DNA from: Liolophura sinensis
Taxonomy: Eukaryota; Mollusca; Polyplacophora; Chitonida; Chitonidae
Reading direction: 5' to 3'
Length of the DNA: 64,000 bases
NCBI RefSeq assembly: GCF_032854445.1
Contig: NC_088298.1
Span: forward strand, 19,299,976-19,363,975
Shown: in pieces, positions 38,901-50,900 of the stretch
Layout: the number at the start of each line of letters is the position of its first letter
Position numbering within the stretch: position 1 is the first letter of the stretch
The notes under the pieces: generated by a model
Told to the model about the DNA's origin: nothing
Seen by the model: only the letters and a program-made list of their open reading frames with translations
Database searches by the model: none
Position numbers and translations under genes: made by a program

Positions 38901-41900
38901 AAATGAATTTGATCCATTTAAAGAAAATAGTCTTAGTCCTGGGTCTTGTCATAAGGTATTTTAGTTGGTTCAAAAGTTCGTGCAGCAGGTATAAAAGGAA
39001 AGCTTTAGGTAATACAAATTTTGTGCATAAATGAATTTTTGCAGATGAAGCTAGATTGGCTGGTTAGACAAACATTAGTGCCCACTTTCCCAAAACTTCG
39101 TGGACCAAATTTTTTCATAATTTCTTTCTTTAAATTCATTTTGCCTTGTTTTGCTTTAAAATGGACAATGTTATTTCAGAACAGGTGTTTCTACAAAAGA
39201 TATTATGCATGACAGATCTAATATCAGAGTGTCGTTTTTATTTTTTTTTTTACAGATTTATAAAAAGGACGACTTCCATTTCCTGGAAGTCCAGTCATTG
39301 GTTATGGAAGATGCTGGAAAATATACCTGCTTTATTCGTAACTCGGCAGGTGAAGCCTCAATGGCAGCCAACCTGGAAGTCTTTGGTAAGAATTTCAGAT
39401 ATCATTTGCTGCAGTCATAGCTTGTGATGGTGCATTACTTCCAGTTCACTATTTTTAAGGGAAAAAGTTTCGTTTCTTAACATTATAAAAAAATAATTTT
39501 ACCACAATGTGGGAGTAGGCTAAATATGCAGAAAAATGTCTTAAAAATTTAAGTGTTTGGATCTGAATGCTAATTATATGTGTGTGAGTGAGTGAGTGCT
39601 TGGGGTTTAACGTCGTACTCAACAATTTTTCAGTCATATGACGACGAAAATTATATGTATGTATGTACATATGTATGTATGTATGTATGTATGTATGTTT
39701 GTATGTATGTATGTATGTTTGTATGTATGTATGTTTGGGTTTTAACATTATACTTAAAATGTTGATTATACCTTTAACATTTAATGACAAGGTCATTTAA
39801 AAGTCATTCCCGTGTTGTTTTATGTAAATACACATACTGTAATTCTTCAACCTTTTCGCATTTTTGCAAGGTGTTTATTCCTTTTTTATAATGCTCTGAG
39901 GCATTATTCTGGTTTGCCGTAAGTGGGAAGGTCTGCCAGCAACCTGCAGATGGTCGTGGGTTTCCCCTGGGCTCTGCCCGGTTTCCACCCACCATAATGC
40001 TGGTCTCCGTCGTATAAGTGAAACATTCTTGAGTACGGCATAAAACACCAATCAAATAAATAAATAAATAAAATTATTCTGGTTTGACTGGTGAAATTAT
40101 ACTTTTTGTGAAGGCCTGAAACTGGCCAATCCAACCAATGTAGTTTTACATCCAAAATCAAATTAAAAATATGAAATATAATTTATAATATGCATTATAA
40201 ATATATGCAACTGAAAATTGCTCTTTCATATGCGAAAAGGTTGAGGAATTAGGATAAGTGATGAGAATACTTTTTGAGTCAGCTGCCAAGGTGGGCAGAA
40301 AAAGTTAGACTTCGTGGTTACATAAGTTATCAGTTGCTAATTTTACATAAATCTTAATCTTTCTTCCCTGAAGTCTTTTGCAATACATTTTCTTGTTTAT
40401 CTACAGAAAATCCCAAATCTACCAAATCCAAGTCCTCTCCGCCTGTTTTTGAGACAGAACTGAAAGATGTGGTTGCTAAAGAAGGAGACAGAAATGTCTG
40501 CTTGGAGTGCAGGGTGAAAGGTAAGTGTCGGCTTCATTGATTAGTCAGATCAGTTCTTCACGTTATCTTTCTGTGTGTCATTTTAATGTTTTTCATTGGA
40601 CACTAAATTAAACAATGGTTGTTTTGTTCATATGCTTAGAGAACATGCTACATGTATCTTCCAATTAAGGGGGATTATTTTGTCATTCTTCGCAAAGAAA
40701 TGTGTTTTATTTTCTGATGGGGATTCTACCATAGAAGATGCAAAGTATCCAAAAAATCAATGCTTCCATCTGACAGAAATGTAAGAAAAACAATCATTTC
40801 ACAGAATATAAGTTAAAACACAACGAATTAATATTCTTACATATTTTTAGAATTTGTTTTTTTTTTTGTTTTTTTTGAAGCTGCTCACGACTGTGAAGTG
40901 AAGTGGTATTGTGACGGAGAGTTATTAAAATCTGGAAGAGACTTCCGTCTTGGTTTTGATGGAAGTTGGGCAAAATTACATTTTTACGACTTAAAAGCTG
41001 ATTTTGGAGGCTGTTACGAATGTGTCGTGAAAAATGCTGGTGGAGCAGCCAAATCATCGGCTACTCTTACAGTTGAAGGTAAGTTGCTTTCTCATTTCAA
41101 CAAAAACTTCTTATCCCTTAAAGTCTTTTTGATGGTAATTAATTTAAGCAACATTGGGATTTGATACAAGGACAAAGAATTTTCATTTCTGGGAAAATTT
41201 GAACTTGGCATTAAATAACAGACAAAAAAAAAGGAGGTACAAATTTGAAAAAGGGAAAAAAAATAAATCTGGTGGGAATGCTAGAAACTTGCCAAGGGTG
41301 AGCTGATGTCAAGCTCCTTGTCTTCTGCTGAGAGACATTATCGTCTTCTAGTACTGCCCAATACAAAATGTTGTTAAAGCTCATTTCAAACTATGGATAT
41401 CACTAATATCAACATTTTGCTGCGAGATTAACTTCACAATAGGCATTTGATCTGATATGACATTTGCATGCAGAGAAAAGACGAACTCTGTATTCCATCG
41501 GTCACACATGGATGGTTGCCATGGCGATCTGACCTAATGGGGCGTGACGTGTATAAGTTATCGGCCAGTTTTTAAGGCCTTCAGACGTCTGACAGAACAA
41601 TACAACTTAATCCAGCAGACCTGTTGTTAATCTTTATGGCATTTTTATGCGAGGGATAGGAAAAACGTTGTCGTTGTTAATCAGGGTCATTCATGCATGT
41701 TATCTGTGGGTTTTTTTCCCCACTCACGATTCATCCGAAGGGCTTTTGTAACCAGGCAGTGGTGCTAAAGTGCATTGTCAGAGCGACCTGTCCGCTAAAA
41801 ATATCAGATATAAACTATGGCGATGAATGAAAGTGTACTGTTGCCCTTACATACCCACATTTGCATAAGCATCAGAGAATTTTTGCAACAGTTGTGAAAC

Positions 41901-44900
41901 TTCCTTCGTATTAGCAAGCTGAGTCATCCTTACAATTTTTGTAAAAAGTTTTCTTGTGTGTTGATGATCTTATCCATTTGCTTAATGAGACAATGCAATC
42001 GTCATCGTTTATAAACTTATATATGCGCCTGTTTTGGTCAGGACTCTCCTTCTTTCAGTTCTTTGAATATAAAAAACATATTTGATTTCTCAACAAGTAT
42101 TTAAAATGATGCAGTAAAAAGGAAGTGCACTTGAAGAGGTGTAAATTCATCAGCATTTTTCAGGTGGTAAATTTTAAGGGACTAGTAATCAAAAGGCTAA
42201 ATATTCAGTAAGTACGCAACAGTTATTTTGTACTTTATATCAGATATAATTTCCATTGGGCAAATTTTACAATATTTACATGTCAATATTTCTGTTACTC
42301 TTGTATTTTCTTAAGTGAAATTAAAAACTCTTGCACATTTTAAATTTCAGCGGCACTCCCGAAGTCTTTCCCACCAAAATTCACCCAACAACTGAGAAGT
42401 CAAACATTGGAGGATGGCCAAAGGTTGATTTTCCATGCCATTGTGACAGGTCAGTTTCCATAGCAACATTATCGAACAGTGATGGAGAATTACCACTTGG
42501 ATTCGCAGATCTTGAATTCTGTTTAAAGTTGAAAAATGTGATTGCTTGAGGAACTGTGTAAATTTAAGACAAATTTATTCTTTTTCTTTATGCCCCCTTC
42601 CAAAAGCTTAGAACTTCTTTAAAACACAAATAATCATCTTACCTACTCACATTTCCAGGTTCTCCGCAGCCATCAATAAAATGGTTCCGTAACTCCCGTG
42701 AAATTACTGCCACGGAAGATGTCATGATCTCATTTGACGGAGCAAATGCCAAACTTCAGATTGAGGATGTCTTACCAGAAGACAGCGCAGATTTCATGTG
42801 CTTGGCTCAGAATGAGGCTGGAGAAGCCCGAACTAAAGCTACCCTGACAGTCATGGGTGGGTTGCCTCCCCTTTGATAAGACATCTCAGAATATTGCCGC
42901 TTATAAATTGTAGATAACATTACAGTTTGTCTCTTACCCTTATTGTGCTCATTATTGACTTAAACTTTCGTTGATAACAAAGGTATTCCTTTAGAGTGTT
43001 CCGTTGATCTTAGAGAAGCATTTTGAAGTTTTTTTTTTGGATGGTAGAATGATATTTTACAGGAAATATGTAAGTTTCGGCATCAAAATTGATACATCGC
43101 GGCCTTTTTTGCTTGTGAAAGGCAATTTTTGTTGACAATTTTTTGGATTTATGAAGTTTTTGAAGTAGTTGTAAAGCTTATTTGATGGTTTCTTTATCTC
43201 TGCATCGACAGCCAATGAATCTGCTGCCCCGTCTGAGGTTCGCAAGGAGGCCCCTCGATTTTTGAGAGAATTGAAAAACATTGAAGTGAAGGACGGAGAA
43301 CGTGTGGAGATGGTTGTTGAAGTCGAAGGTGCGTGACTACATTCCTGTATTCCTGGCAGATGCTCTTCTTAGCAGCATGCCCGTTTTGTTGCCCTCAAAT
43401 TTTCCTCTCACTCTTCACCTGTACGACAATACCGTTACTGCTTAATCATCGATTTAGTATGCCATAATAGTTAGGCATGGTTTGTTATGGCATGTTGAAA
43501 GTGATTTTTACATTAGTGAGCAGACTTTCGATTTTATGATTTGTTTTACGTAGGATTTGTTTAGTTTGGCATATTCAGAAGATGTGATTTGTCATACTCA
43601 CCTACTGTATGGCTATAAAATCAAACAGGAAAAATAACGTACTCTTAACTATAATAAGTTTAAGTTTCAATACAATTTGTATGATTCGCTTATGTTTTAG
43701 TTTTGTCAGCTTCAATAAATCCGTTTGAAATGTTGCAGCCTTTAAATGCAGCATTACTGTTATTCTTCAACCTTTCGCATGTTTGCAAGGTTTTTGTTCA
43801 AGCATATTCTTAAGGCATTATTTGATTGATAAAATTATCATGTTTTTTTTTTTTGGATGCCCTGAAACTGACCTATCCAACCAATGTAGTTTGTCTCCAA
43901 AATCAAATTCAATGTTAAATTGCACTAAAAGTTGTTATTTTATATGAGAAAAGGTTGAGGAATTAGGGTAATTAAAGTTTTAGAGTCTGCCTTCTTTTGC
44001 CCCTTTGGAAAGTTCTTTCAGGCAGTTCTTGTATAAAAAAAAAATCCCTCGATGCTGAAGTTTTGCGCAGTTTGCTCTTGTTAGAAAAAACCTACAGTAG
44101 TTCTTATTGACATTTGATTTGTTAGATTTAAAGGGATACAGAATATAGGCTGATTAGCTGATAGAGTGTGAACTCAGCAATCTTGGTCGCATGTGAATAA
44201 CTTCACAGTACCTAAAATTCAGCTTAGCCTAAGTCCATAACCAGGACAGCCTTTTTAGACCTTCCAGTCAGCGGCGATTCTGTATCCCTTTAAAGAGTTC
44301 ATTCACCATGGCATTGCTTCGCCCTGATTGGCTTATTTCACCCTGCATGTGTCACATGACCCACAGGTACCCCTCCCATAGACGTAGTCTGGGTGCGAAA
44401 CAACAAGGAAATTCCTGCGAATAGCCCCGACTTTGTACAAACTTCGAAAGGCAATGTTCACAGGCTAGTCATAGAGGAAGTGTTCCCAGAGGACTCTGGG
44501 ACTTATTCCTGTGAGATTTACAACGATTTTGGTGATACTGACTCACAATGTAAACTCACTGTCCAAGGTAAATATAATTGCCAGTGAAAATGGGGACATT
44601 CATGTAAAAAAACATGTGATGAAATACTCAGCTAAACGGATCATTAGTAAAGAGCCTCTCTCAAAATGACATGAATTGTCTCGTGAATTTCTTGCAGGGA
44701 AATTACAGAGGATGTGTGAAAAGTCTTTTAGAGTATGGCTTAGATGAAAAAATATCTACCAGTACACCAATGTTTATCGATAAAAATTCACATGAGATTT
44801 AAAATATTGTGTTCGGTGCAGCATGTTGTGTCGCTTTCCAATTATTTTTACCTCGGCTAATTTCAGATGCCGGAGAAGCTCACAGTGCCCCTGAGTTCAT

Positions 44901-47900
44901 TGTAAAGCCGAAAACTGTCCAGACAGAGGAAGGCTGCCCCGTGACCTTCAGCTGTCAGGTCAAGGGTAACCCCACCCCCACAGTAGAGTGGGAGATAAAC
45001 GGGAAAGCTGTGGTTCCTGGGAGGAGAGTCCGGGTAAGTTGTTAGAAACAAAAGTGCATTTTTAGAGGCAAATAAATGCCTTTAAAAATTTGTCTTTTTG
45101 TGGTCAAACTCACATTTTCCTAGTAGGATATTATCATACTTATGATATCATCTTACTTTGCAAACAAATCATGTTTCTAAGATGAAGGGTGAGTGAGTGA
45201 GTGCTTGGGGTTTGTTGTGATATCTAAGATGAAGAGTGAGTGAGTGCTTGGGGTTTAACATCGTATTCAAGATGAAGAGTGAGTGTGCTTGGGGTTTAAC
45301 GTCATATCTTAAATGAAGATTGAGTGAGTGAGTGAGTGAGTGAGTGAGTGAGTGCTTGGTGTTTAACGTTGTATCTAAGATGAAGAGTGAGTGAGTGCTT
45401 GGGGTTTAACATCGTATTCAAGATGAAGAGTGAGTGTGTGCTTGGGGTTTAACGTCGTATTTAAGATAAAGAGAACAGTCAGAATCAGGCCAAATGCTCC
45501 ACTTAGTCATGGGAGAAACATAAGGTCATTCGCTGTTCTCTCAAGGCTGTCTTTTTTGTCAATTCCATCATCATGAATTTTGGCTTTTCCTCAAAGACAT
45601 TTTCTAGTCCTGAATTATTCTCACATCTTGTACGAGTGTTACAAGCCTTGTGATTGGTCATACATTTGGCCAGTGAAAAGTTGAACAAGTTTCGAAATGA
45701 ATTACATTTGTTTTACTCTCTATGGTCACTGGTGAAAATTGATGAAATACTTATTATTTTCAGTAGTTGTCAGCCAATCCTAGAGCCTCATATTTTCCAA
45801 AGCTGTAAGTAACACCTCTTTTGATTGGCCTATTTAGGTGAGCCAGCAGGGAGAAGATCACCGATTGGATATTCCTCATAGCATATGCGGTGACTCGGGC
45901 AGATACACCTGTGTGGTGTCCAACTCGGAAGGCACCATCACTCACACAGCATCGCTGAATGTGACACCGACAGCTAGCACCGACTCACAAGAACAGACAG
46001 ACTTCAGATCTGTGCTGAAATCAAGGTAAGAAACATCAGCAACTCCTTTCATTGTGTCCTAACTTCTGTGTGGTTTCTATTGGACAGGGAATTTGTAATT
46101 TCCTGTTCTTACTGCTCATAGTGGTAATTATTAGCTGTTGATGCTTGCCTTTGACACTTAGTCTCAGTAAACTGAAAAATCAGGGAATAAGTATGTAAAC
46201 TGAAAAATCAGGGAATAAGTATGTAAGCATGAAAAAATCAGCCAGTGAGTTATTATTGAAAAGATTGCTAGTTTGTGAACATCATCGTTTGTTGTTGTTG
46301 CTCCAGGCCAGGGCTGGCGAGTATTGGATCTCAAGACAGCACAGAATCAATCCAGTCCGTCCAATCAGAAAAATCGGACAAGGGCGAAGTGGAACAGCAT
46401 GACTTCCGTAAAGTCCTGACACGCCCAGTTGAAACCAAACGACGACCAAAGTTCAAAACCCTTCTGCAAGATCAGAAAACAAAAGAGGGAGGGGAGGTCA
46501 CTCTTGAATGTGAAGTCAAAGGAGTTCCTCCGGCAACCATTTCTTGGTCTGTAGGCGGGAGGCCAATAAAGGTAATTTTGAAACATGTTCACTGATTCTG
46601 GAATGTTGAAAGTTCTAATCTCCATCCAAACAAAGAAGATGATGTAAAGTTAATCTTTTTAATAGAAACAAGATTCAAACAAGGGAGTCAGAAAACATAA
46701 GAAATGCTCAGTTTTTACAATTGTAATTAGGTAATTTGGTTTTTGAGCTCTTTTTGCTCAGCAGAGTAGCTGAATTCAATGTCAGTTCCCATCATTTCCA
46801 TGTTTATGTAATGAGCACCTATTGTGTTGTTTTGTCATGGCTGAGCAGTTTACTCAGGTAAAAACCATGATATCTCAGCGATAATTTACGTGCTTGTATA
46901 GAAATGCATTACTAGATGCACTTCAAAGATAACTATAGACAAATCTACCTGTTTTGTTTTGTGACATATTTTTGCATGAAGTGGCACACCTGAAAAGGTT
47001 TGATGTTTACCTGTTAAGCTTTGATGTTTACCTGTTGTCTTATGTGTGCTATAAGTATTGCTGTAAAAACCCGGAAAGGGATATAAACGCATTGTATTCT
47101 TAAACAATGAGTCCATTTAGGAGATAATGATGCAGGAAAAAATGAGATACTTATCGAGGCTATTGTGTAAGCTTTGTCTGAGGTAATAACCTGGAGTTTA
47201 TCTGAGTGTAACATTTAATTTTGTTATGATCACAGAGGATGCTACAGTAAAGAAAGAATAAAAAGTTATTGGTAGGCAAAATTTAACATGTAGAGAATTA
47301 AAGAAATGTACAGCTTTACAAAACTGTTTATTTTATAAGCAGACAAATGCATGAAAAGGTTGAGATAATTATTGGAAGATTTATGGTAAAAAAAATCCAC
47401 ATACCCAGTGGGTTGTCAGTGGTGTGAAATTTGGGTTAAATTTAACTTAAATCTTAATGAATCTGGGTATTCTTAGAATTTGTTTTCGTATCCCATTGAG
47501 GCAAACGTAGAGAATAGTTGGGTTAAATGTTCCAAAAAACAGCAAGTATTTGTCAAGGTCCTTTGAAGTGCGTGGATATTTCAAGAGCTGCCTTCTCTTT
47601 GATAGGCCTCATTCACACTACAGCTGGTTTGAATTTAGTTTGATGTCATTCAAAAACTTGCAATTTAGGTCACACTGCACTGAACAAGTTGGGATCAACA
47701 TTGTTCATCAGTGATCTGGCTCAGAAGCAGTTTCAGGGATGCATGATGATCACAGCTTACATGTCAGGACTCTCGTGAAGAGCTGAAATGTGTCGTGGGA
47801 ATTCGTAGCTTGCTAATCAGGTTTTATTCTCTTCAGTTACAAAACGCAGACGCTCATTGTGGATTGCATTAAAGCTGTGTTTGTTTATTTTTTTATGAGA

Positions 47901-50900
47901 TTTGTTTAGGCTGCACATTTTAATCTACAAGAGTACAAGAGAGATGTGGATTGCTCAATTCTTTCTCTAAAGTCACTTGTCTTTTCTCCATTTTCCCGAC
48001 CTTCAGGAATCCAAATACTTCAGGATGAGTTATGAAGACAACATTGCCCATCTGCTCATCGCTGAGGCTTATCCAGAGGATGAGGGCGAGTACACCTGCA
48101 CAGCCGAGAACGTCGCAGGCTCCGCCTCTTGCTCTTGTGACCTCTATGTCGAAGGTAGGAAATGGTTCTAAAAGTCATGTCATTTACATACAACTCTCGT
48201 CATTTCATTGCAGTAGTCAAAACTCCGCATGATATTCAACCACTTCAGCAAAAACATGAATCATAAGATTTTGAAAACTGAAATGCTGTGTTTTTGATGG
48301 TGACATATATGAACTTCGCAAAAATTCTAAAATAGTCTGTAGAGGTCAGATATCATTCAGCTGATTTTTCAGCTGATGGGCCAAAACATGTCTCTGGTCA
48401 GTTTCGTTTACGATTTATTTTTAAGCGATGAATCAGATTTCCAGAGAAATTTCTAAATTATTGGAGTTGGTTTTTCAGTCCACTGTCTGTAAATATGCCA
48501 TTGCATAATCAGTAGTTACATTAAGTGTTTAACTATAGATTCTCCAGTGAAAGATAAAAAGGAACAGTAATCTTTACGGAGTTGTTATCTCCCTTTCTTC
48601 AGAAGCGGCTTCTGATAGCGATGGTAAACTGAACACCACAAAGTCATCAGACCAGGTGGAGGCTCCTAAAATCATTGAATTTGAACCTGTCAACATCTCC
48701 ATCAAGAAGGGAAAGACGGTGAAAATCAGAAGTCGATTTTCTGGTGAACCAGCTCCTAAGATAATGTGGTTCCATAACAAGTCCTCACTTAAAGCAGGTA
48801 GGCAAAGTAATAGTCAGTTAAATGCTCCTAAGATAATGGGGTTCCATAACAAGTCCTCACTTAAAGCAGGTAGGCAAAGTAATTGTCAGTTAAGTGCTCC
48901 CAAGATAATGTGGTTCCATAACAAGTCCTCACTTAAAGCAGGTAGGCAAAGCAATAGTCAGTTAAGTGCTCCCAAGATAATGTGGTTCCATAACAAGTCC
49001 TCACTTAAAGCAGGTAGCCAGAGTTAACTGTTCATTTTGATATTGATAGTGAATGAAAATTTTCTGAACTGATTCAATATTCATTTTGTGGCTTTGAGAG
49101 GGTGGGGGGGTTGTGGTGGTAAACCCATAATAGACGGTTCATGCTGAAATGTGGGAACGCTTTCAGCTGTGACGAGCAGCTGTGTAAGTCATGCGGTTAA
49201 AAGACATCCTCTCCTTTAAAGTCTGGGGTCTATATACAAAACAACATTGATTATTTTCCAGAACTATTGTGAATTTGCGCTTGTTTTTGGTTGGTTGGTG
49301 ATGTACTGAAATACTTGTAATGTTAGTCACACTGATGTATGTCTCTATTTTTATCCAGATAACCGTGTAAAAATTGAAACCAGACGTGACGTTTCTACGG
49401 TGACTGTCACAGACATCCTACCCAGCGATGGAGGGAAATATATCCTGGTGATTGAAAACATTGCAGGATCACAAGACGCCGTTGCCTCTGTTAATGTGGA
49501 AGGTGGGTTGATCAAATAATTATGAAAGGGTGACCCTTTTAAGATTTGAACCAGTGACCTCAGGATCTTAAATTTTTTAGTTTAAAACTCAGAAATTGTT
49601 TGCTCTTTTGTTGTAGATGTGCCTAATCCACCCGCTGGCAAACCCCATGTGTCTTCTGTGACCAAAACGTCCATTATTTTGACTTGGTATGGTCCAGCAT
49701 ATGATGGAGGTAGTCAGATCACAAACTACAGAGTGGAAATGTGCAAGTGTAAAGATCAGATGTGGAAAACACTGACATCCACCTGTAAGGTAAGGCATTC
49801 ATTTATGTGAAAATTAATTAATGAGTTAAGTTTTACTGAAGTTTTACATGTTTAGTGTGATGCGACGGGTTCCTGCTAGATTTACATGGTTTTATGAACC
49901 TGTGTTGCGCTGACAAATTAAAAGAGGGAAGCAAAGAAAATTGACATTTCTCAAACCCAGATGTTGTAAACCATACATTTTCTGAATTCACAGCCTCTTC
50001 GTTCCACTTTGTTTTTGGCCAAGTCATGTTTTGAACCAGGAGTTTGTTTTTGAGTTTACTCATACCTCTTTTAAATTGGCTCACAGAAGTAATCTGCTGA
50101 TTGGCACTTATGAGTTGGTGGTGTTGTTATTGTTTCAGAACACAAGTTACCAGGCTATCAACCTAACCCCTGACACGGAGTATCAGTTCCGTATTAGTGC
50201 CGGGAACAAACATGGCCTCAGTGACGCTGGTCAGGTGTCTGAGCCCGTTGTAACGACAGAAAATTACGAGCCCAAATCAGAGCCCGAGTCAGAAGGTATG
50301 TTGTATTTCATTAATCTCAATTCATTAAAGTCACTCGTTTGCCACGTTTGAACTGAATTTCTCTGCATGCTTTTTTCAGTAACTGATTTTTCCCGGTTTG
50401 GGTATTCTGATAATTCTGATAACACTGATAATTCTGATAACACTGATAACACTGATAATTCTGATAACACTTTTGTGCCTCATAATGCCTCACTGTTGAC
50501 ATCATAGATGTTCAGTTCCATACAGTATGCGACTTTGCAATTTCATTTTATTTCATTCTCTCTTTAGAAAAATACTTTCCTTGCCTTGCTGATCCGCATA
50601 AATATAAAAGTAAGAAGGCCCACAGAAATGTCATGAATAAAACTCGCATTAAGAGTTGTTTTTTTTATTTATTTGATTGGTGTTTTACGCCATACTCAAG
50701 AATATTTCACTTATACAACGGTGGCCAGCATTATGGTGGGAGGAAACTGGGCAGACCCACGACCATCCACAGGTTGCTGCCAGACCTTCCCACTTACTGC
50801 CAAAGAGTTGTTATAAACAGAAGACATTTTACATTACCTTTAAATTCACATCATGATGATAATCAGTTCTTCTAGTCTTACTTCGGTGATTAAAATCTTT

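Noticed and set aside
39455-39796. 113-codon minus-strand open frame
   Set aside because: Translation of the GTAT microsatellite and SINE tail.
48798-49027. Open frame beyond the first Ig7 donor as ordinary coding sequence
   Set aside because: It is the tandem repeat of exon end plus intron start; continuing to the TAA would truncate Ig7. Kept as a finding about alternative donors instead.
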